Source: Viscum album
Lineage: Eukaryota > Streptophyta > Magnoliopsida > Santalales > Viscaceae
Reading direction: 5' to 3'
DNA length: 64,000 bases
Assembly: GCA_963277665.1 (NCBI GenBank)
Contig: OY728136.1
Span: 808,257,123-808,321,122 of the forward strand
Below are positions 35,390 to 48,504 of this stretch, in pieces. How positions within the stretch are numbered: position 1 is the stretch's first letter; each line of letters opens with the position of its first letter. The notes beneath the pieces were generated by a model that searched no databases, was not told the origin of the DNA, and saw nothing but the letters and a program-made list of their open reading frames with translations. The translations under genes were made by a program, and so were the position numbers.

Positions 35390-36700
35390 ACATGTACCTC
35401 AGTCATCTTGCTCAATGCATCTACCACTATGTTGCCCTTCATAAGATTGTAGGCAAGATCAATGTCTAAATACTGAAGGTACTCAACCCTCCTTCACTGT
35501 CTCAAATTCATGTCAGATTGAGTGAAGATATAATTGAGACTCTTGTGGTTGATGAAAACCGCAAAATTCTCTCCCAGAAGATAATGTCTCTAATAGTGTA
35601 AATCATGAACAACTACAACCATCTCGAGATTGTGTGTCGGGTAGTTCATCTCATGTGGCCTCAACTACTGATACTTTTATGCAACAACCCCTTCTCCATG
35701 CATAAGCACTGCTCCCATCGTGATACTTGATGCATCACAGTGTATAGTATAGCCTTTTCCCGGCTTTGGAATTACTAGTATCGGTGATGAAGTCAAACTC
35801 CCTTTTAAATCCTAAAAGGCTGACTGACAAGAATATGACCACAAGTACCTCGCAGCCTTCTTAGTTAGTCCTATGGCACTACTAAGCATGTAAAGTATTG
35901 TATAAAATGTTTTTAGAAACTATTCATACCCCGAACTCTTTGTATCTCAAAGACATTCTTCGGCTGATCCTAGGAAACTACTACTCTCATTTAGTTGAGG
36001 ACTACTAATACTCATATATCTGAGATAATATGACCCAAGAAGTGAATCTGGTCCATCAAAAAGTGGAATTTTGAGAGATTAGCATATAACTGATTCTCTA
36101 TTAGTGTACTCAATACGAACTCAAGATGTGTGGCATGGTCGTGTTGAGTGTGAGAGTACACCAAGATATCGTCCACAAATACCACAACAAAAAAATCTAT
36201 GTATGGATGGAACACTCAATTAATCAGTTCCATGAAATCTACAGGTGCGTTCGTGAGATCGAATGACATAACAACATAATCTTATAGACCATACCTGCTC
36301 CGGAAGTCTGTAAGAGGTACATCTAATGGTATAATGTGCAACTGATGATAAACAGATCTCAATTGATTCTTCAAAAACACCCGAGATCCTAAAATATATC
36401 CAAAGAGATCACCAATCCTTATCAAGGGATATCAGTTCTTGACCATCAACAGGTTTAGATTCCGATAATTTACACAAAGTCTGATGGTACCATCCACCTT
36501 CTTCACAAATAGGATATGGAAACCCCAAGGATAAGCATTGGGTCAAATGAAACCCTCTACCAAAAACTCCTCCAACTGCTTCTTGAGCTCTTGCAACTCT
36601 GGTGTAGCCATCCTATAAGGAGGAATAGACACCGGTGTCGCTCCTAGAATATTCTCAAATCGAAAAGTCCCCCTCTTTCTCTGGAGGTATACCTAAAAAT
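35390..36700 (-). pseudogene. Reverse transcriptase and RNase H relics of element D
   Basis: Minus strand: SIPPYRMATPELQELKKQLE (near 36640-36580), then [30 protein letters not shown] and VVMSFDLTNAPVDFMELIN. The polymerase box VFVDDILVYS keeps both catalytic aspartates (36173-36168), unlike element B. LGHIIS follows at about 36025. RNase H is recognisable from DASSITMGAVLM (near 35730) through HEMNYPTHNLEMVVVVHDL, HYLLGENFAVFINHKSL and IFTQSDMNLRQ to VVDALSKMT (near 35405). Numerous TAG and TGA codons and frameshifts break the chain, so no active enzyme is expected. Confidence 0.93.
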
Positions 36701-36855
36701 TCCTCAGGAAAGACGTACCAGAAAGAATTCACCACTACAAGAACGTCCATCTATGAAGTCCCCTGGTTATCTAGATATAAACTAGAAATATGGGTTGTAA
36801 CTCCTCCTAACCCATGATGCTTAGGCCCTGCTCTTCTAGTCTGTACATCCCATTA

Positions 36856-37180
36856 TCACTTATGATGAAACGATCTGACCTCCAGTGATATGAAACTCAC
36901 CCTACGACAATAGCAATCGACAACTACCTGGATGTGAACTAACCAGTCCATTCCGAAAATGATATCATAGCCTATCATCTCTAAGACATAAAGGTCCCAC
37001 AAGATGTGCCACCCATCAACCACTAGAGGGCCCTCCTTGCACTGTTGTACACTAGTCATTATTGTCCCCTACAGTGTGTCTAGAATCAAGATATCAATAT
37101 AAGAAAAGATACAGAGCCTAAAGCTCTTTACAAATGCAACATATATAAATCTATGAGAAACCCCCCGTATCGAAAAGAGA
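36856..37180 (-). pseudogene. Aspartic protease relic of element D
   Basis: The active-site loop reads LFDTGGFS with D-T-G at 37171-37163, where the usual fourth residue A is G. After a frame change a clean stretch from 37059 contains GPLVVDGWHILWDL, MIGYDIIFGMDWLVHI and VVDCYCRRVSF, typical of the second half of plant gypsy proteases. Confidence 0.85.
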
Positions 37181-37379
37181 AGAAGATAAAACTGAGGACT
37201 CTAGGATCTTACAAAGAACTATAGAGGGCATGAGATCCTTCTCTTGTTGGGTCTACTCCACTGTAAAATTCAGACCTCCATTGCCACCATGTGACCCTGC
37301 CTAACCACTCTAAGCTGGTCCACCTTATGGTCACTGAATGCCTGATGACTGACTACCACAACCATGATGTCCACCTCAT

Positions 37380-38457
37380 CCTGAATGGTAAAAAGAACTA
37401 TAGTTACCATATTGTTGAGAAAATGGTGGTGCTACACCCGAACGAGGAGTCATATAAGAACCCTTGTCACCATAGTTGCTAAAAAAAACTAATAGAAACG
37501 CTGAAGATGACCCATCTTGCCGCAAAATCAGAACTCCACTGGGTTTCTCAAGCAATGTGGCCACGTATTCATGCTCTTTCTACACTGGTAGTACACCACA
37601 TGGATACTAGAAGAAGCATCCCGCCTTCTTGGATCCCCGTGTGTAGACTCCCTGTGATGCCTCCAGCTGTTAGTAGGAGGGATACAAACCCGGGATGTGG
37701 AACCTCCCTGTCTCACCACTCCAGAATACCTCAGGTTGCACTCGATGATCAGCAATTGGATGGTGATAGAAGTGACAAAAGTCAACTTGAAGATGTTCAC
37801 CTAAGATCATGTATCATGACTAAGAACATATTTAAACTTCCTTTCCAGTAATAACTCATCACCACATACTAAAGGCATGAAGCACTGTAGCTAAGTGAAG
37901 CGAGAACAATACTCCATAACCGAAAGAGTATCCTGCTCCAAACTCATGAAATATCGGGCTCGATCAGCCCTCAAGGTCTCTGGTCATAAATAGTCATAGA
38001 AGGAATGCTGGAACTCATCCCATGCCATAACCTAATGGCTTCCTGCTTGTGAGATCACATCCCACCATCTCCTGGCGGAGCCTCGAAACATATACATAGT
38101 GAGGTTAACCCTTCTATCTAGAGGAATCTTAAGATGCTCGAAGATGGAAAGAATGGACTCTAACCACGAATCTATAGCCTAAGGTCCTCCTTCCACTATG
38201 AAATTTGAAGGATGTTATTGCTGAAAGACACACGTCAGTTCTTCCAAGGAGGGGGTAGGATGAAGAACTCCTCGAAAGGTATGAATAATCCTCACAATGC
38301 CCTCTCAGAACTGTGCATCTACACCTGTTTCTGGAATTAAGATGGGTGCCAAGACTACCACAATCGGAGGATCTTCTAGAAGTCCACGATCAGCCGTGTC
38401 TGGTGTCTGATCACTACCCTGTAACTAGCAGACAACCGGAGGACGTCTTGGTGGCAT
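37380..38457 (-). pseudogene. gag relic of element D
   Basis: The minus-strand frame opens MPPRRPPVVC at 38457. It continues through stops with IDSWLESILSIFEHLKIPLD (near 38180-38120) and MYMFRGSARRWWDVISQAGS (near 38095-38040). Next are WDEFQHSFYDYL, RARYFMSLEQDTLSVMEY and GDELLLERKF. These match the plant gypsy capsid domain with its R-R-W-W core. A proline- and serine-rich region and a broken zinc knuckle (YYQC...HC near 37570-37530, the central histidine displaced) follow. At least eight stops are present. Confidence 0.9.
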
Positions 38458-39885
38458 GACTCTACAAGGTCAAGCTTACACCATTGATCAAGATTAACAG
38501 GGACTGAAAAATAGAAGTATGAGAAGGGAACAAGAAAAAAAAAGCATTCAAATTTTTCAAAACAAGGATACATGCCATGTATAATGACTACCCGGTGTGT
38601 TTATTTATGCCTTTACATGGGCTTGATCTTCTAGCAACTCATATCTTGTAACACTCCATACACACGGCGTGATATCCTAACACACAATGTGTACTTGAAT
38701 CCTCTTCCCAGGCCTGAGTGATTCTACATGGTTAATCCAAACGGTTCTCCTAGAACAAGACTACACGACGTGTAATAGATGAAATTCACCAACACATGTT
38801 GTTATTCACATGAAAGGTTACACAGTTCACTCTACAAGACATGTTTGCACTAGACAGGGCGTCTACTTGAAAGGTTTCACCAACCCGTGTTGTTCGCTAC
38901 ATGGCCGGATACTAGGTCTATACTACACAGTGTGTTCAAACATGACAGGACATGAATAACTTAAGCTTTCATCCATCTATGTCATTAGTCACACGGGTAG
39001 ACACATGGTCTACACAACATGGTGTGTACAACTGGTACACGGCATGTTCCCCCTAAAATTTCTCATCCTCGTGTCTCTGCCCACACAGTCAGTGATATGG
39101 TTAGAGACTACATGGCCTGTACATACAGTACATGGTGTGTACTCAAGAAAAAGTGTTCCTTCTCGAATATAAGGACACATGGCATGTATTCATCAATACA
39201 TGTTGTGTATTCTGGGTTTTTTCAGATAGTAAGCCTCCAAAACTTCTCCAGAAGCCCAGAAAAACACTAAAACGAACATTAAAGTGCCAAATTCTGAATC
39301 TTGAGGGCCCATACTCCCCGCGAATCAATGCTTGGAATTTTATTCATATCACATATTATATAACAGAACAATGATCCACCAAATTCCTTTCCATGAGGGC
39401 CCATAACACCTCAAAAACCAAAGATTGGCATTCATTTAAATGAAACCTTAGACAATTCAATACCCTATCATAATAAGGTATTCTATCAAAGAATCTATCA
39501 CAACATCATGCATATCTAGTACAAACTTTATCATAAAAACATGAAATTTCTATTTCAACCTAGATAGAATGGACAGAATGCATAAAATTTTATCTCTAGA
39601 AAGTGCCCATATGATGCATGAGATGGCGTACCATCATCTCATCGGGTTACAATAGAAATAGAACCTCAATAATATCAACAATGAAAACACAGAACTTTTG
39701 AATCACCCAAAAGTGAAATCAAATCAACTTTAAAATTGAAAAACCAGAAAAATTACAATATATGAGGTAAATTGGATTTTCCCAATTCAAAAGTTAGCGA
39801 ATCTCTAGTATAGCTTATTACCATGTACTGATTCCTTCATATCCCTTACTATATGCTCCAAATAGTAAATCAAGAAGAAAATAAT
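38458..39885 (-). other. Leader (5' untranslated region) of element D
   Basis: About 1.4 kb lies between PBS and gag start on the minus strand. The gag-proximal half (38562-39213) is filled with short palindromes. The PBS-proximal half shows a GAGGGCCCATA string repeated near 39302 and 39396 and otherwise nothing recognised. Short open frames here are shadows. Confidence 0.7.
38562..39213. repeat. Cluster of short palindromes in the leader of element D
   Basis: More than a dozen imperfect palindromes built on ACAC/ACAT-GG-TGTGT occur in about 650 bp. Examples: ACATGCCATGT (38570), TACACGACGTGTA (38762-38774, six-base arms around one base), TACATGGCCTGTA (39109-39121), GTACATGGTGTGTAC (39128-39142) and ATACATGTTGTGTAT (39196-39210). 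Spacing is irregular, roughly 30-60 bp. Confidence 0.75.
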
Positions 39886-39898
39886 TCCTATGATACCA
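39886..39898 (-). other. Primer-binding site of element D
   Basis: Minus strand TGGTATCATAGGA starts three bases inside the 5' LTR end. It has the TGGTATCA core complementary to initiator-Met tRNA, as in element B. Confidence 0.8.
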
Positions 39899-40575
39899 CA
39901 TTGTAATGTCCATGTTTTGGGAGCTGCCGAGATGCTCCCCATACCATGTTGGTCACAGGGCCTCATGTTCATTTGCTCAAATTCTAGAGGCTGCCAACTA
40001 GCAGCGAGGTACATGGGTGTCATGGTGGGGAAATTATGCCCTCATTGGCATAGTAACACAGTTGAAGTAAACAGATAGTAATAAAAAAAATCATTATAAT
40101 ACCATACAATAGTAAACCGTGGAAGACTGAGGTAATAAACAACTGAAGCACATATATATAATGATGCATGGTACATATGTCTAGGAAAGAAGCCAAAAAA
40201 GACACAATGTAGGAATACATAAATAACCAAAGTACAAAAGAATGAATATAAAATCTAATAGCATCGCAAGCCTTATCTTGGTCCCATGCTCACCATCTCA
40301 ATAGAAATCATGTACCCGAAGTAGAAGGTCACTTTCCTTTATCTAAACATGTAACAATGTAGTATTTTTGAGCAAAAAAGTATGACCCAAATAGGGTGTC
40401 ATACTAAATAATAGTAGGAAACCAACAAAAGATTTGTTCCTAAAAGTCTATGAATATATATAGTAGGTAATAAGAAAAAGAATAAATAAACAATGAAGTA
40501 CTGACAATAAACAATCCTATAGATTCAAAGCATTCAAACACCCCATGTCATGTAAGAAGAAAATCACAAACATGT

Positions 40576-40930
40576 AACCCTCTAGGATGTACTCACAGCC
40601 TAATCCCATCTATTTTTACCTAGAAAGAAATAGAAACCCTCTGGGAAGTACACACAGTCTAACCCCTCTGGTTCAACATTAGAAAAAACTCTCTGAGGAA
40701 GCAGTCACCTTTAATTTCCCCTATAGTCTCGTATCCATAACTAAAAGGTACTCAGGGGTAAAATTACGTCTCATTACACCTGTGGCCCACATCAAGGAAC
40801 TACAGACACTCTAAGAGAGCACTTACGTCAATTCCTCATATGGTCTTGCATCGTAATAGAAAAATAGTCCCTCTGGAGAAGCCCTCATGTCCATTATCCC
40901 TATGGTATACAACACCAGGTTCTCACTGCC
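40576..40930 (-). repeat. Tandem array in 5' LTR of D, unit about 58 bp
   Basis: Counterpart of 32550-32900. Units open AACCCTCTAGGA (40576), AACCCTCTGGGAAG (about 40635) and ACTCTCTGAGGAAG (about 40689), with later decayed copies. Confidence 0.75.
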
Positions 40931-41624
40931 CTCTGTAAGTCAAACGAGCACAAAAATACATAGCAGCCCAAGTAAACATCATGAAATTCTTTTCTAATCA
41001 GTCTATAGCATAAAATCATGTCAAATAAAATATTTCATCTTAACAATACTAAGCATGGAAAACCAAGTAGCTTCCTAATAGTCAAAACTAGACCAAACGG
41101 TCAAAACAAGAAAACTTGGTAAAAACCTCCATATCATGGAAATATAAATCCTATTCACAAAATAAACCCTTATCCAATCAATCAAGGAATAGAAGAATAA
41201 CATTAGGAAAAAAAAATAAATATTCAATACACCGTTCAATGGTATTAGAAACTTTTGAACATATAACTCAAATACCAACTAGGGAAACGAACAAACCACC
41301 TCCCTCAGTGTTATAGGACCGTTATATGTGAACCTCAAGCATAAAATCACCATAGAACCCCAAATATCTACATAAACATATATAAATTTCAACCCACAAT
41401 ATCTCATGAGAGAGAAGGAATCTGAAAAAAGTGTTTAAGAAGAAAATTGAACTCACTGATGTGATTCTTACGAAACCGATGAAGTTAAATTCGGATAACG
41501 GGCAGACGATCGGGGGCTCGGTGATGATCTGTGCCATACGGACGCTCTCAGATGAACTAGGTCGAGAAGAGATGTGTTCTTTCCATCAGAGATGACCCCA
41601 GTCTATTTAATGAAAAAAATAAAT

Positions 41625-41780
41625 TACACGGCATGTACTTTTGAAGTACACTCCGTGTACTCACCTTATTCGGCCCCCGCATAAGGAAGTATCCAGGTCA
41701 ACACACACAACTGTGTGCTCAACAATAACATGGCCTGTACATTGCTACATGTGGCAAATGAGTACACGGTGTGTACTTCG
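41625..41780. repeat. Palindrome cluster in 5' LTR of D
   Basis: Contains GTACACTCCGTGTAC near 41646, CACACAACTGTGTG near 41704 and GTACACGGTGTGTAC at 41762-41776, the last with perfect six-base arms and a three-base centre. Confidence 0.75.
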
Positions 41781-41863
41781 ATAATCTCTAGAAACTCCTC
41801 TTTTTATAAAAAAGCACAAGATAAGAGAAAAACATACCAGAAAAGAAGATCCAGATTCTTACA

Positions 41864-41868
41864 TATTT
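41864..41868. repeat. Probable target-site duplication (right) of element D, TATTT
   Basis: Matches 31869-31873. Confidence 0.55.
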
Positions 41869-44800
41869 CTCATCCTTGAGTAATGAAAACAGAAAAGTGG
41901 TTTCCTTTATAAGGTAGGAAATGAAAAAACATGGAAATAGAAAAAATATTAAAATAAAATGAAAATATTATCAAGAATAATTCTTCCATGTTACCAAATA
42001 TTCAATGAAAAATAGTATAAGGTTGTAATTTTATTATAAAATTTATCAAATTCATGTTTTGGATACACATTAAAAATTATCTTCTATTCTAACCCATTTA
42101 TTTATTTATTTTATACAAAACTGTGGTAATTAATTTTAATCATTATAGGATTATAAATTTACTTATAAGTTAACAATTTCTTCATTAACGATGCTCTGAT
42201 TACAGTTTTGACGATTTTTTATCCTATGATATATTTATATATATTTATAAATTTAAAATGATTTACAAATATATGTTTACCATGAAATAATTTTAATTTG
42301 ATTTTAAAAATTATTGAAATAATATGACATTAAAAACATCATGATCAAACGGAATTCAAATATAACCTATAATAAAATCTATTGTATGATAAGTTTTTTA
42401 AAAAATTATGTTATTAATTCAAATAAATATTATTACATGTAATACATTTAATATAATTTATTTTCTTTTTCAATTAATTGAATAAATATTATATTTTTGG
42501 TGTGCTATAATTGATGGTACTTGTGTACTGACAAATAATTTGATTTAAATTACCAAAATAAAAAAATTAATTTAAATTTTATATAATTTTTATTATTGAA
42601 ATTATACATATTTTTGTATCATATAGATTATATAAATTTATTTATTTCAATATGTATAAGTTTATAATTTATTCTTTAAATATATTAAATTAAAATAATA
42701 ATCCATGAAAAATAGTACCATGTTGCCATATATTCGATAAATAGATGGAAATGGTAAAAACCTTATAAATCAATTGCATAATGTCATGTTATTGGTTGAA
42801 TTTTATCCCCTATCTAAGGGTTTAAACAATAGTTAGCAAAATTTATCCACATCAAGGTGACAAATATATATCAGGATAACTATTCATAACTAACTAAAAT
42901 AGAAGGGAAATTTTAACAAAATTGTAACATCATGATTCTATGTATGTAAACTATTTTTCAATATTTAATTTTTTATCCAATAGATTTTAATTTAATATTC
43001 ACCCTCAAAACATGATGAAAACTAATTTCTAGAATACAAATTGATTTCAGAAGTATAGACATTGTTATATGGATGTAAAACAAAAAAAATTTGAATATAA
43101 TGACCACAGTGAGATTATTATCAATGTAATTCAGTAAATTTTACCATTAAATACATCAAAAACAAAATTAATATTTTTAAATAATGAAAATGAAAATATA
43201 AATATTCAATAAATATAGTATTTCTCATGATTCATTGATAAAAAAATCTGTTTAAAAATTTATAAAAAATTTACTATAATTTAATCATTACATGATTATA
43301 TCTAAAAATAGATTTTTTTTGTTTTCATGTAAATTATCAAAATGTGTTAGAAAACAATCATATTTTTAGAAAATAAATAAATAAAGTTTTTTTATAAAAC
43401 ATGTACTTGTTTTAAAGAATATAATGGAATTACTAAAAACCGAGTACCTATTTATCAATAAATTCCATTTACCGAATACCTTTACATGTACATTATAAAT
43501 TTGGATATTTTCGTCCAATGCACAAATTTAATGGATATGTTATAAAAAGATATTATATATGGTTCATTTAGATGTGGTGTTTCATGTACTACATTCTATC
43601 GGTGAAATTTAATTTATTTGAATATAAATATATCATTAAATATCAAGGTTATACATTTCCCCATTAAAAAAATTTCAACATTAAATATTTTATTTTTTAT
43701 AAATGCATATTCATTTTCTTAAAACCCATGACATACAAATGGATAAAAAACATCATCTGAAAAGGGAAAGTGGGAAACATAATGGTTACCTAAAGCATCC
43801 CATATTAGGGTTTTCTTGATAAGAAAGAAATTAGTGGGAATATATATATTGACATGATAGAGAATAATAAGTTACTTAAAATAATTTTGTGTGATTGATA
43901 CCATGGATATGAGAAAGTTACCAACCCCAAAATGATAAATTTTTTATAATTGAAGAATAACATCGATCCATAAAAAATGATTGCAATAGCTTAAATTTAT
44001 TATTTTACTATCCTTTTCATACAGTTGAGAAATTCAATAACAATCTACTGTATGAAAATAACGAAATATTTTTACTTTACATGTATAATTTCATATTATA
44101 ATCAATTTACTCTAATATATCATCATTTTAGTCAAATTATGAGTATTCAAGAATAATTTTTCATTCATGAATCATTAATATTTCCATTCAATAGATCACA
44201 TAATCCATTAAATAATAACAATATATTACCATTTATCATCACTAAAATCCCTAAGTGTTATCTAAATTTATGATAATACAACAAATGATTAAACGTTAAT
44301 ACTAAAAAACCATACATTAATATCATATATTCAACAATAAAACCAATTTTTTATCAGAGATCATTCCAAATATAAATTAACTAATATTATCAATATCCTT
44401 AGTATTAAAATAATATTAACCTAAAAAGTAATCTCATACCATTCAACATTAATTTCCATAAAAGTAATTGAACACATCCCATGAAATATTATACATTATA
44501 TGTTCTGTTTCTATATACCTCATCCCAATAAAATATTCCACGAAATATCAAAATTCCACTCTAAATAAATATTTTTTTAAAATGATTAGATAATATAGTA
44601 TTCATACTAAACTCAAATCAATATTTATTCTAAAAATTATTAAAATAAGGAGATTTCACACTAACTAGGACATAATATAGGACAATGGCAGGTAATGTGC
44701 ATGTGTTACCCTTTAGTTTATGGTTTTAGTATGAAAACCTCATTGAATACGATATTGTGTTTCATGGTATCCAATTTAACATTTCTATAAAACTATATTT

Positions 44801-46100
44801 ATATACTTGATATAATATTAACAAAATATTATTGAATATATTCAAAAATAACTTTAATCGTAAAATCATTTTTTAGTAAATAATTTTTTCTATATCTCAT
44901 ATTTTTCCCAAAAATATGACAATTTTAATTTGATGTTACTAATTTTACATCAATTGTGAAATTATCCCCAATGGTTATGAATAAATTTAATATTTTGTAA
45001 ATATATATATGAATTGTTTCTATAACTACCATAACTATTACAATAATATTTTTTTCTTTATAATTTGTGTTATATTATTTTTTAATCAACATAAATATAA
45101 CTATTTAATAATGAAGTTTGTATAATTTAAAATTTGACCATCGTTTTCGACTATTATATGACTATTGGTTGATTATGATCTTTTTCCAATATTACTGTTT
45201 GAAAAAATACTATTAATAATGATTTTAACTTTATAATTATTGTTTATAAGTATAAATGGCAAAGGAAAATTAATGCATAAAGAATAGTCAATGGAATCTT
45301 CTTATAGATTTGTGCTACATGAATCCCATTTTTTCAGAACATTATAAGGAGATAGTATCACTAGGATTAGTTCCAGATCAAGCTAAGGATGATCTTCAAC
45401 ATGTTACAGTTGAATAAAATTCACATATAGGAGAAGCTCAAGTAAGTCAAAATTTCTACTCATGTGATGCTAGCTGAACTTCCTCATGAGTCTATCACCA
45501 ACACTCACCTCACCCTTAGTTCATTTGTGGGAGTTAAAAAGGTTTATGTTTTATGTATATTGTCAATTAATGTATACTAATTTTGAATAAATAAAATTGG
45601 TGTCCAATCATTTCAGTTTTACGAATATTTTTTTCGTAAAAATATGATGAATTTGTTAAATTGATTTTTTGAAATAAAATTTTACTATTCTGAAATGATA
45701 TAATTATTATAGTAAATAATGGTATTATGAATAAAAAGTATTTTATGGAAATATTATGATTAAAAATATTATTCCATGTTTTTTAAATAATATTTTTTCT
45801 GGTCTCGTAAATTTTAATATGAATTTTACTATGCATTTTCTATTTCCTAATTTTTTGATAAATTTTTATTTTTCTATTTAAATAATATATTTATCATAAT
45901 TTAAGTATTATTTTAATAAAATAAAAATTATTCTTAAAATAAGAGTACCAAAATTATTTTATGGTGAATTTAAGAAAATTTAATAAATTATTTTTCTAAT
46001 ATATAGTAAAAATATAGTTGTGAGTTTTTGATATATTTAATGAAATCATAATGATGACTTATGTATTGTAAAATGAAATTAGACTCTTATGGACTGGAAA
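41869..46100. other. AT-rich DNA without recognisable features
   Basis: Stops in all frames and many A/T homopolymers. A less AT-rich patch at about 45290-45540 holds no open frame or motif I recognise. Confidence 0.6.
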
Positions 46101-48504
46101 AAATATTATGTACCCATGTTTCCATTCCATGGGAAAATACCGTGGTCCAAACCATGGTTTTACAAATATCACAATGGAGATGTCAAAGGAAATCAAAAAC
46201 AATTACCACACCATTCCTATAAATACCCACAAATTTATCCATTATCATTTATTCCCACTTAATACTCCTAAAATATATGGTATTTTTACCTTTATATTAA
46301 TCATACAATTTTTTCTACATTCCCATATGTCATAATCATTGAGTTTTAGGAACACTTTGAGGAAATGGAAATCTCAACATCTCATTTCCTTTCAAGTTCC
46401 CTTTTTTATGTGGAAAGTCTTTCAAATTTTCATACCATATTTTACTCTCGATTTTATTATATAACATAAATATATTTATAGTATTTTATTATTGGTATAC
46501 CCTAGTTTACACTCTTTTAAATGTTTTCTAAATCCATGTTTCATACCCATTTTAATTCTAAATATTTCCTCTAAAATATTCTCTCTTTTCTACAAAAAAT
46601 TAATTTATATTCTTTATGTGAATATCATAACAACTTCACTTTATAGTGTAAATCCCAAATATTTATAATTTATTAATATGATTCTAGAATAAACATTCAT
46701 AAACCCTCATTCCATTTTGGGTGTTAAAAATGACAAAAATAACATGAATTTTAGAAATTTTCAATAACCATGATTTTGATTCAATACTAATTTATTTTGT
46801 TATCCATGGGATATTTATCAGATGTTTTATTATGATATATGTTTCTCCCATGAATATTAATATATATTATGTGTTCCCCATGAACGTTCTCTAATTAAAT
46901 GGGTAAATAATATAATCTTGTGAAAGGGAATGTTTTATGATACATTGGTGAATAACCTTTAAAAATAGTATGAAAACATAGTGAGAAACCAGTGAGATTT
47001 GTTTGTGAATGACTATTTATTATTGTATCCACATTTCCAAGTAATGGTTTATGTTTTGTATTATATTCTTCATGTTACCTTCTTCATTCAATAATTATAT
47101 TCCTTAAGATGATATCAATATTTATCAATATCACATGTAAAATATTTCACTTTTTTTCTATTACGAGGACTTATTCCCACCATTTCCTTTGACAAATGTC
47201 CCTTGATTAAGATATTTTATAATTTTACTTAGTATAAACCTATTATAAAAAATTTCATACGGATTATAATAATTTTTTATGTTTTTATATATTATATAAC
47301 TTGTTTCTATGAAAATATACATTTAAAGATCCTCTATTTTGTAAAATATAATTAAATGATACATAATAAAAAGTTGGGATGCCATAGTTTTTATCAAAGG
47401 GTGGTTTATATATTTATAGAATGATTTATTTCAAAAATTTAGGAAAAACACTAGATACTGTTTTAAATATAGAAAAAAAATTAATGGTATTTTGGTTTAA
47501 TATTTTTTTAAATGTTTTCAATGAAAAAAAATCTTTCTATGTATATGAAAAGGTGGATGTGGATCTGGAAGAGATATACATAGGGGTATCAAATCTAACA
47601 TTGTGTTTTCGGCCTTACTCAACACAACCAGATAAATGATAATGGGCCTTACTACAGTCCTAGTTTTCCATCTCCAGTGGATTTTTTTGGTTATCCACAT
47701 TCTTTTTATGGACCTATACGAAGGATTTATAGATAATGAAATTTTTGTTAAATGATAAAATATTAATTCATTTTCATTTATGATTTAAAATTTTATTGAT
47801 GTTATAATATTTTCAAATGAACCATTTTTCTCAATAATATTTTGTTCCTGTAGATAATTTTTATAAATCAGAGAAAACATGTAAATAGTGAGCATAAAGG
47901 ACTTGTCATTGAATCCATTATCATAGAATCCAGAATGGAAAACAACATGAGATATATGAATAGACTGGAATGTGTTCTGGGAAATATGTTGAATCACGAC
48001 AAGGTATTGGATTCACCTCAAAGGTAAAAAAATTGTATTAAATCATTCATTAATCATTGAAAACTTCTATTTGATGGATCTACCAACCCATTTATTACTT
48101 AAATGTGTATAGGTTGTATCAAAAAAATATTTTCTATACTATATTGTTCAAAATAAGAGAAATTCACTCTATCTCTTTAGAGCATTTAGGGAGAAGGTAA
48201 TTAGTGGTAGTGCTGATAAAAGACATTAAGACAAGATGTGAGATTGAACTTCTTGAGTGGGATTAGTTCAGGGGGACCTATTTAAAAAAGTATTTCCCTT
48301 TTTCTATGGGAATTAAAATAAGGAAGTAATCCATAGTGATTAATTAGAAGGAGAATTAATTTGTGGGAAGCTTTGAGATGAACTTTACAATACATTCTCG
48401 CTAAACCTATATGTTTTTTATGTATTTTAATGGGATGTTTAATCTATTATTTCAGTGGACTATCATACCACATATGATAGAATACTTCCAGTCACTCTGG
48501 GGAT
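46101..48504. other. AT-rich DNA, possible decayed LTR
   Basis: CCTATAAATACCCAC near 46217 is a good TATA-like site, followed by C-rich text resembling an LTR transcript start. A TCACGACA string at 47995-48002 resembles an LTR end, but no PBS or partner LTR was found. Otherwise nothing recognised. Confidence 0.3.
46219..46227 (+). promoter_or_regulatory. Isolated TATA-like site
   Basis: TATAAATAC with C-rich sequence downstream. No gene follows; it may be the promoter of a decayed LTR. Confidence 0.3.

Larger units (their letters stand above)
31874..41863 (-). mobile_element. Element D: Ty3/gypsy (Tekay/Del-like) retrotransposon on the minus strand
   Basis: The LTRs at 31875-33852 and 39902-41863 both read TGTAA...TTACA. 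Between them, on the minus strand, are a PBS at 39898-39886, a 1.4-kb leader, gag, protease, RT, RNase H, integrase with a chromodomain-like tail, and a PPT at 33853-33866. The order RT before integrase marks Ty3/gypsy. LTR copies differ at roughly a fifth of positions where I compared them around 32610/40640, so the insertion is old. In-frame stops and an integrase deletion make it inactive. It is a separate family from A and B at LTR level, but its proteins are of the same lineage. Confidence 0.93.
39902..41863 (-). repeat. Element D 5' LTR, 1962 bp
   Basis: Aligns with 31875-33852. On the plus strand it begins TGTAATGTCCATG and ends CTTACA. A minus-strand TTAAATAGAC near 41603-41612 is a candidate TATA box; the other LTR has TTAAACAGAT there. 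The expected TATTT duplication follows the end. Confidence 0.92.
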
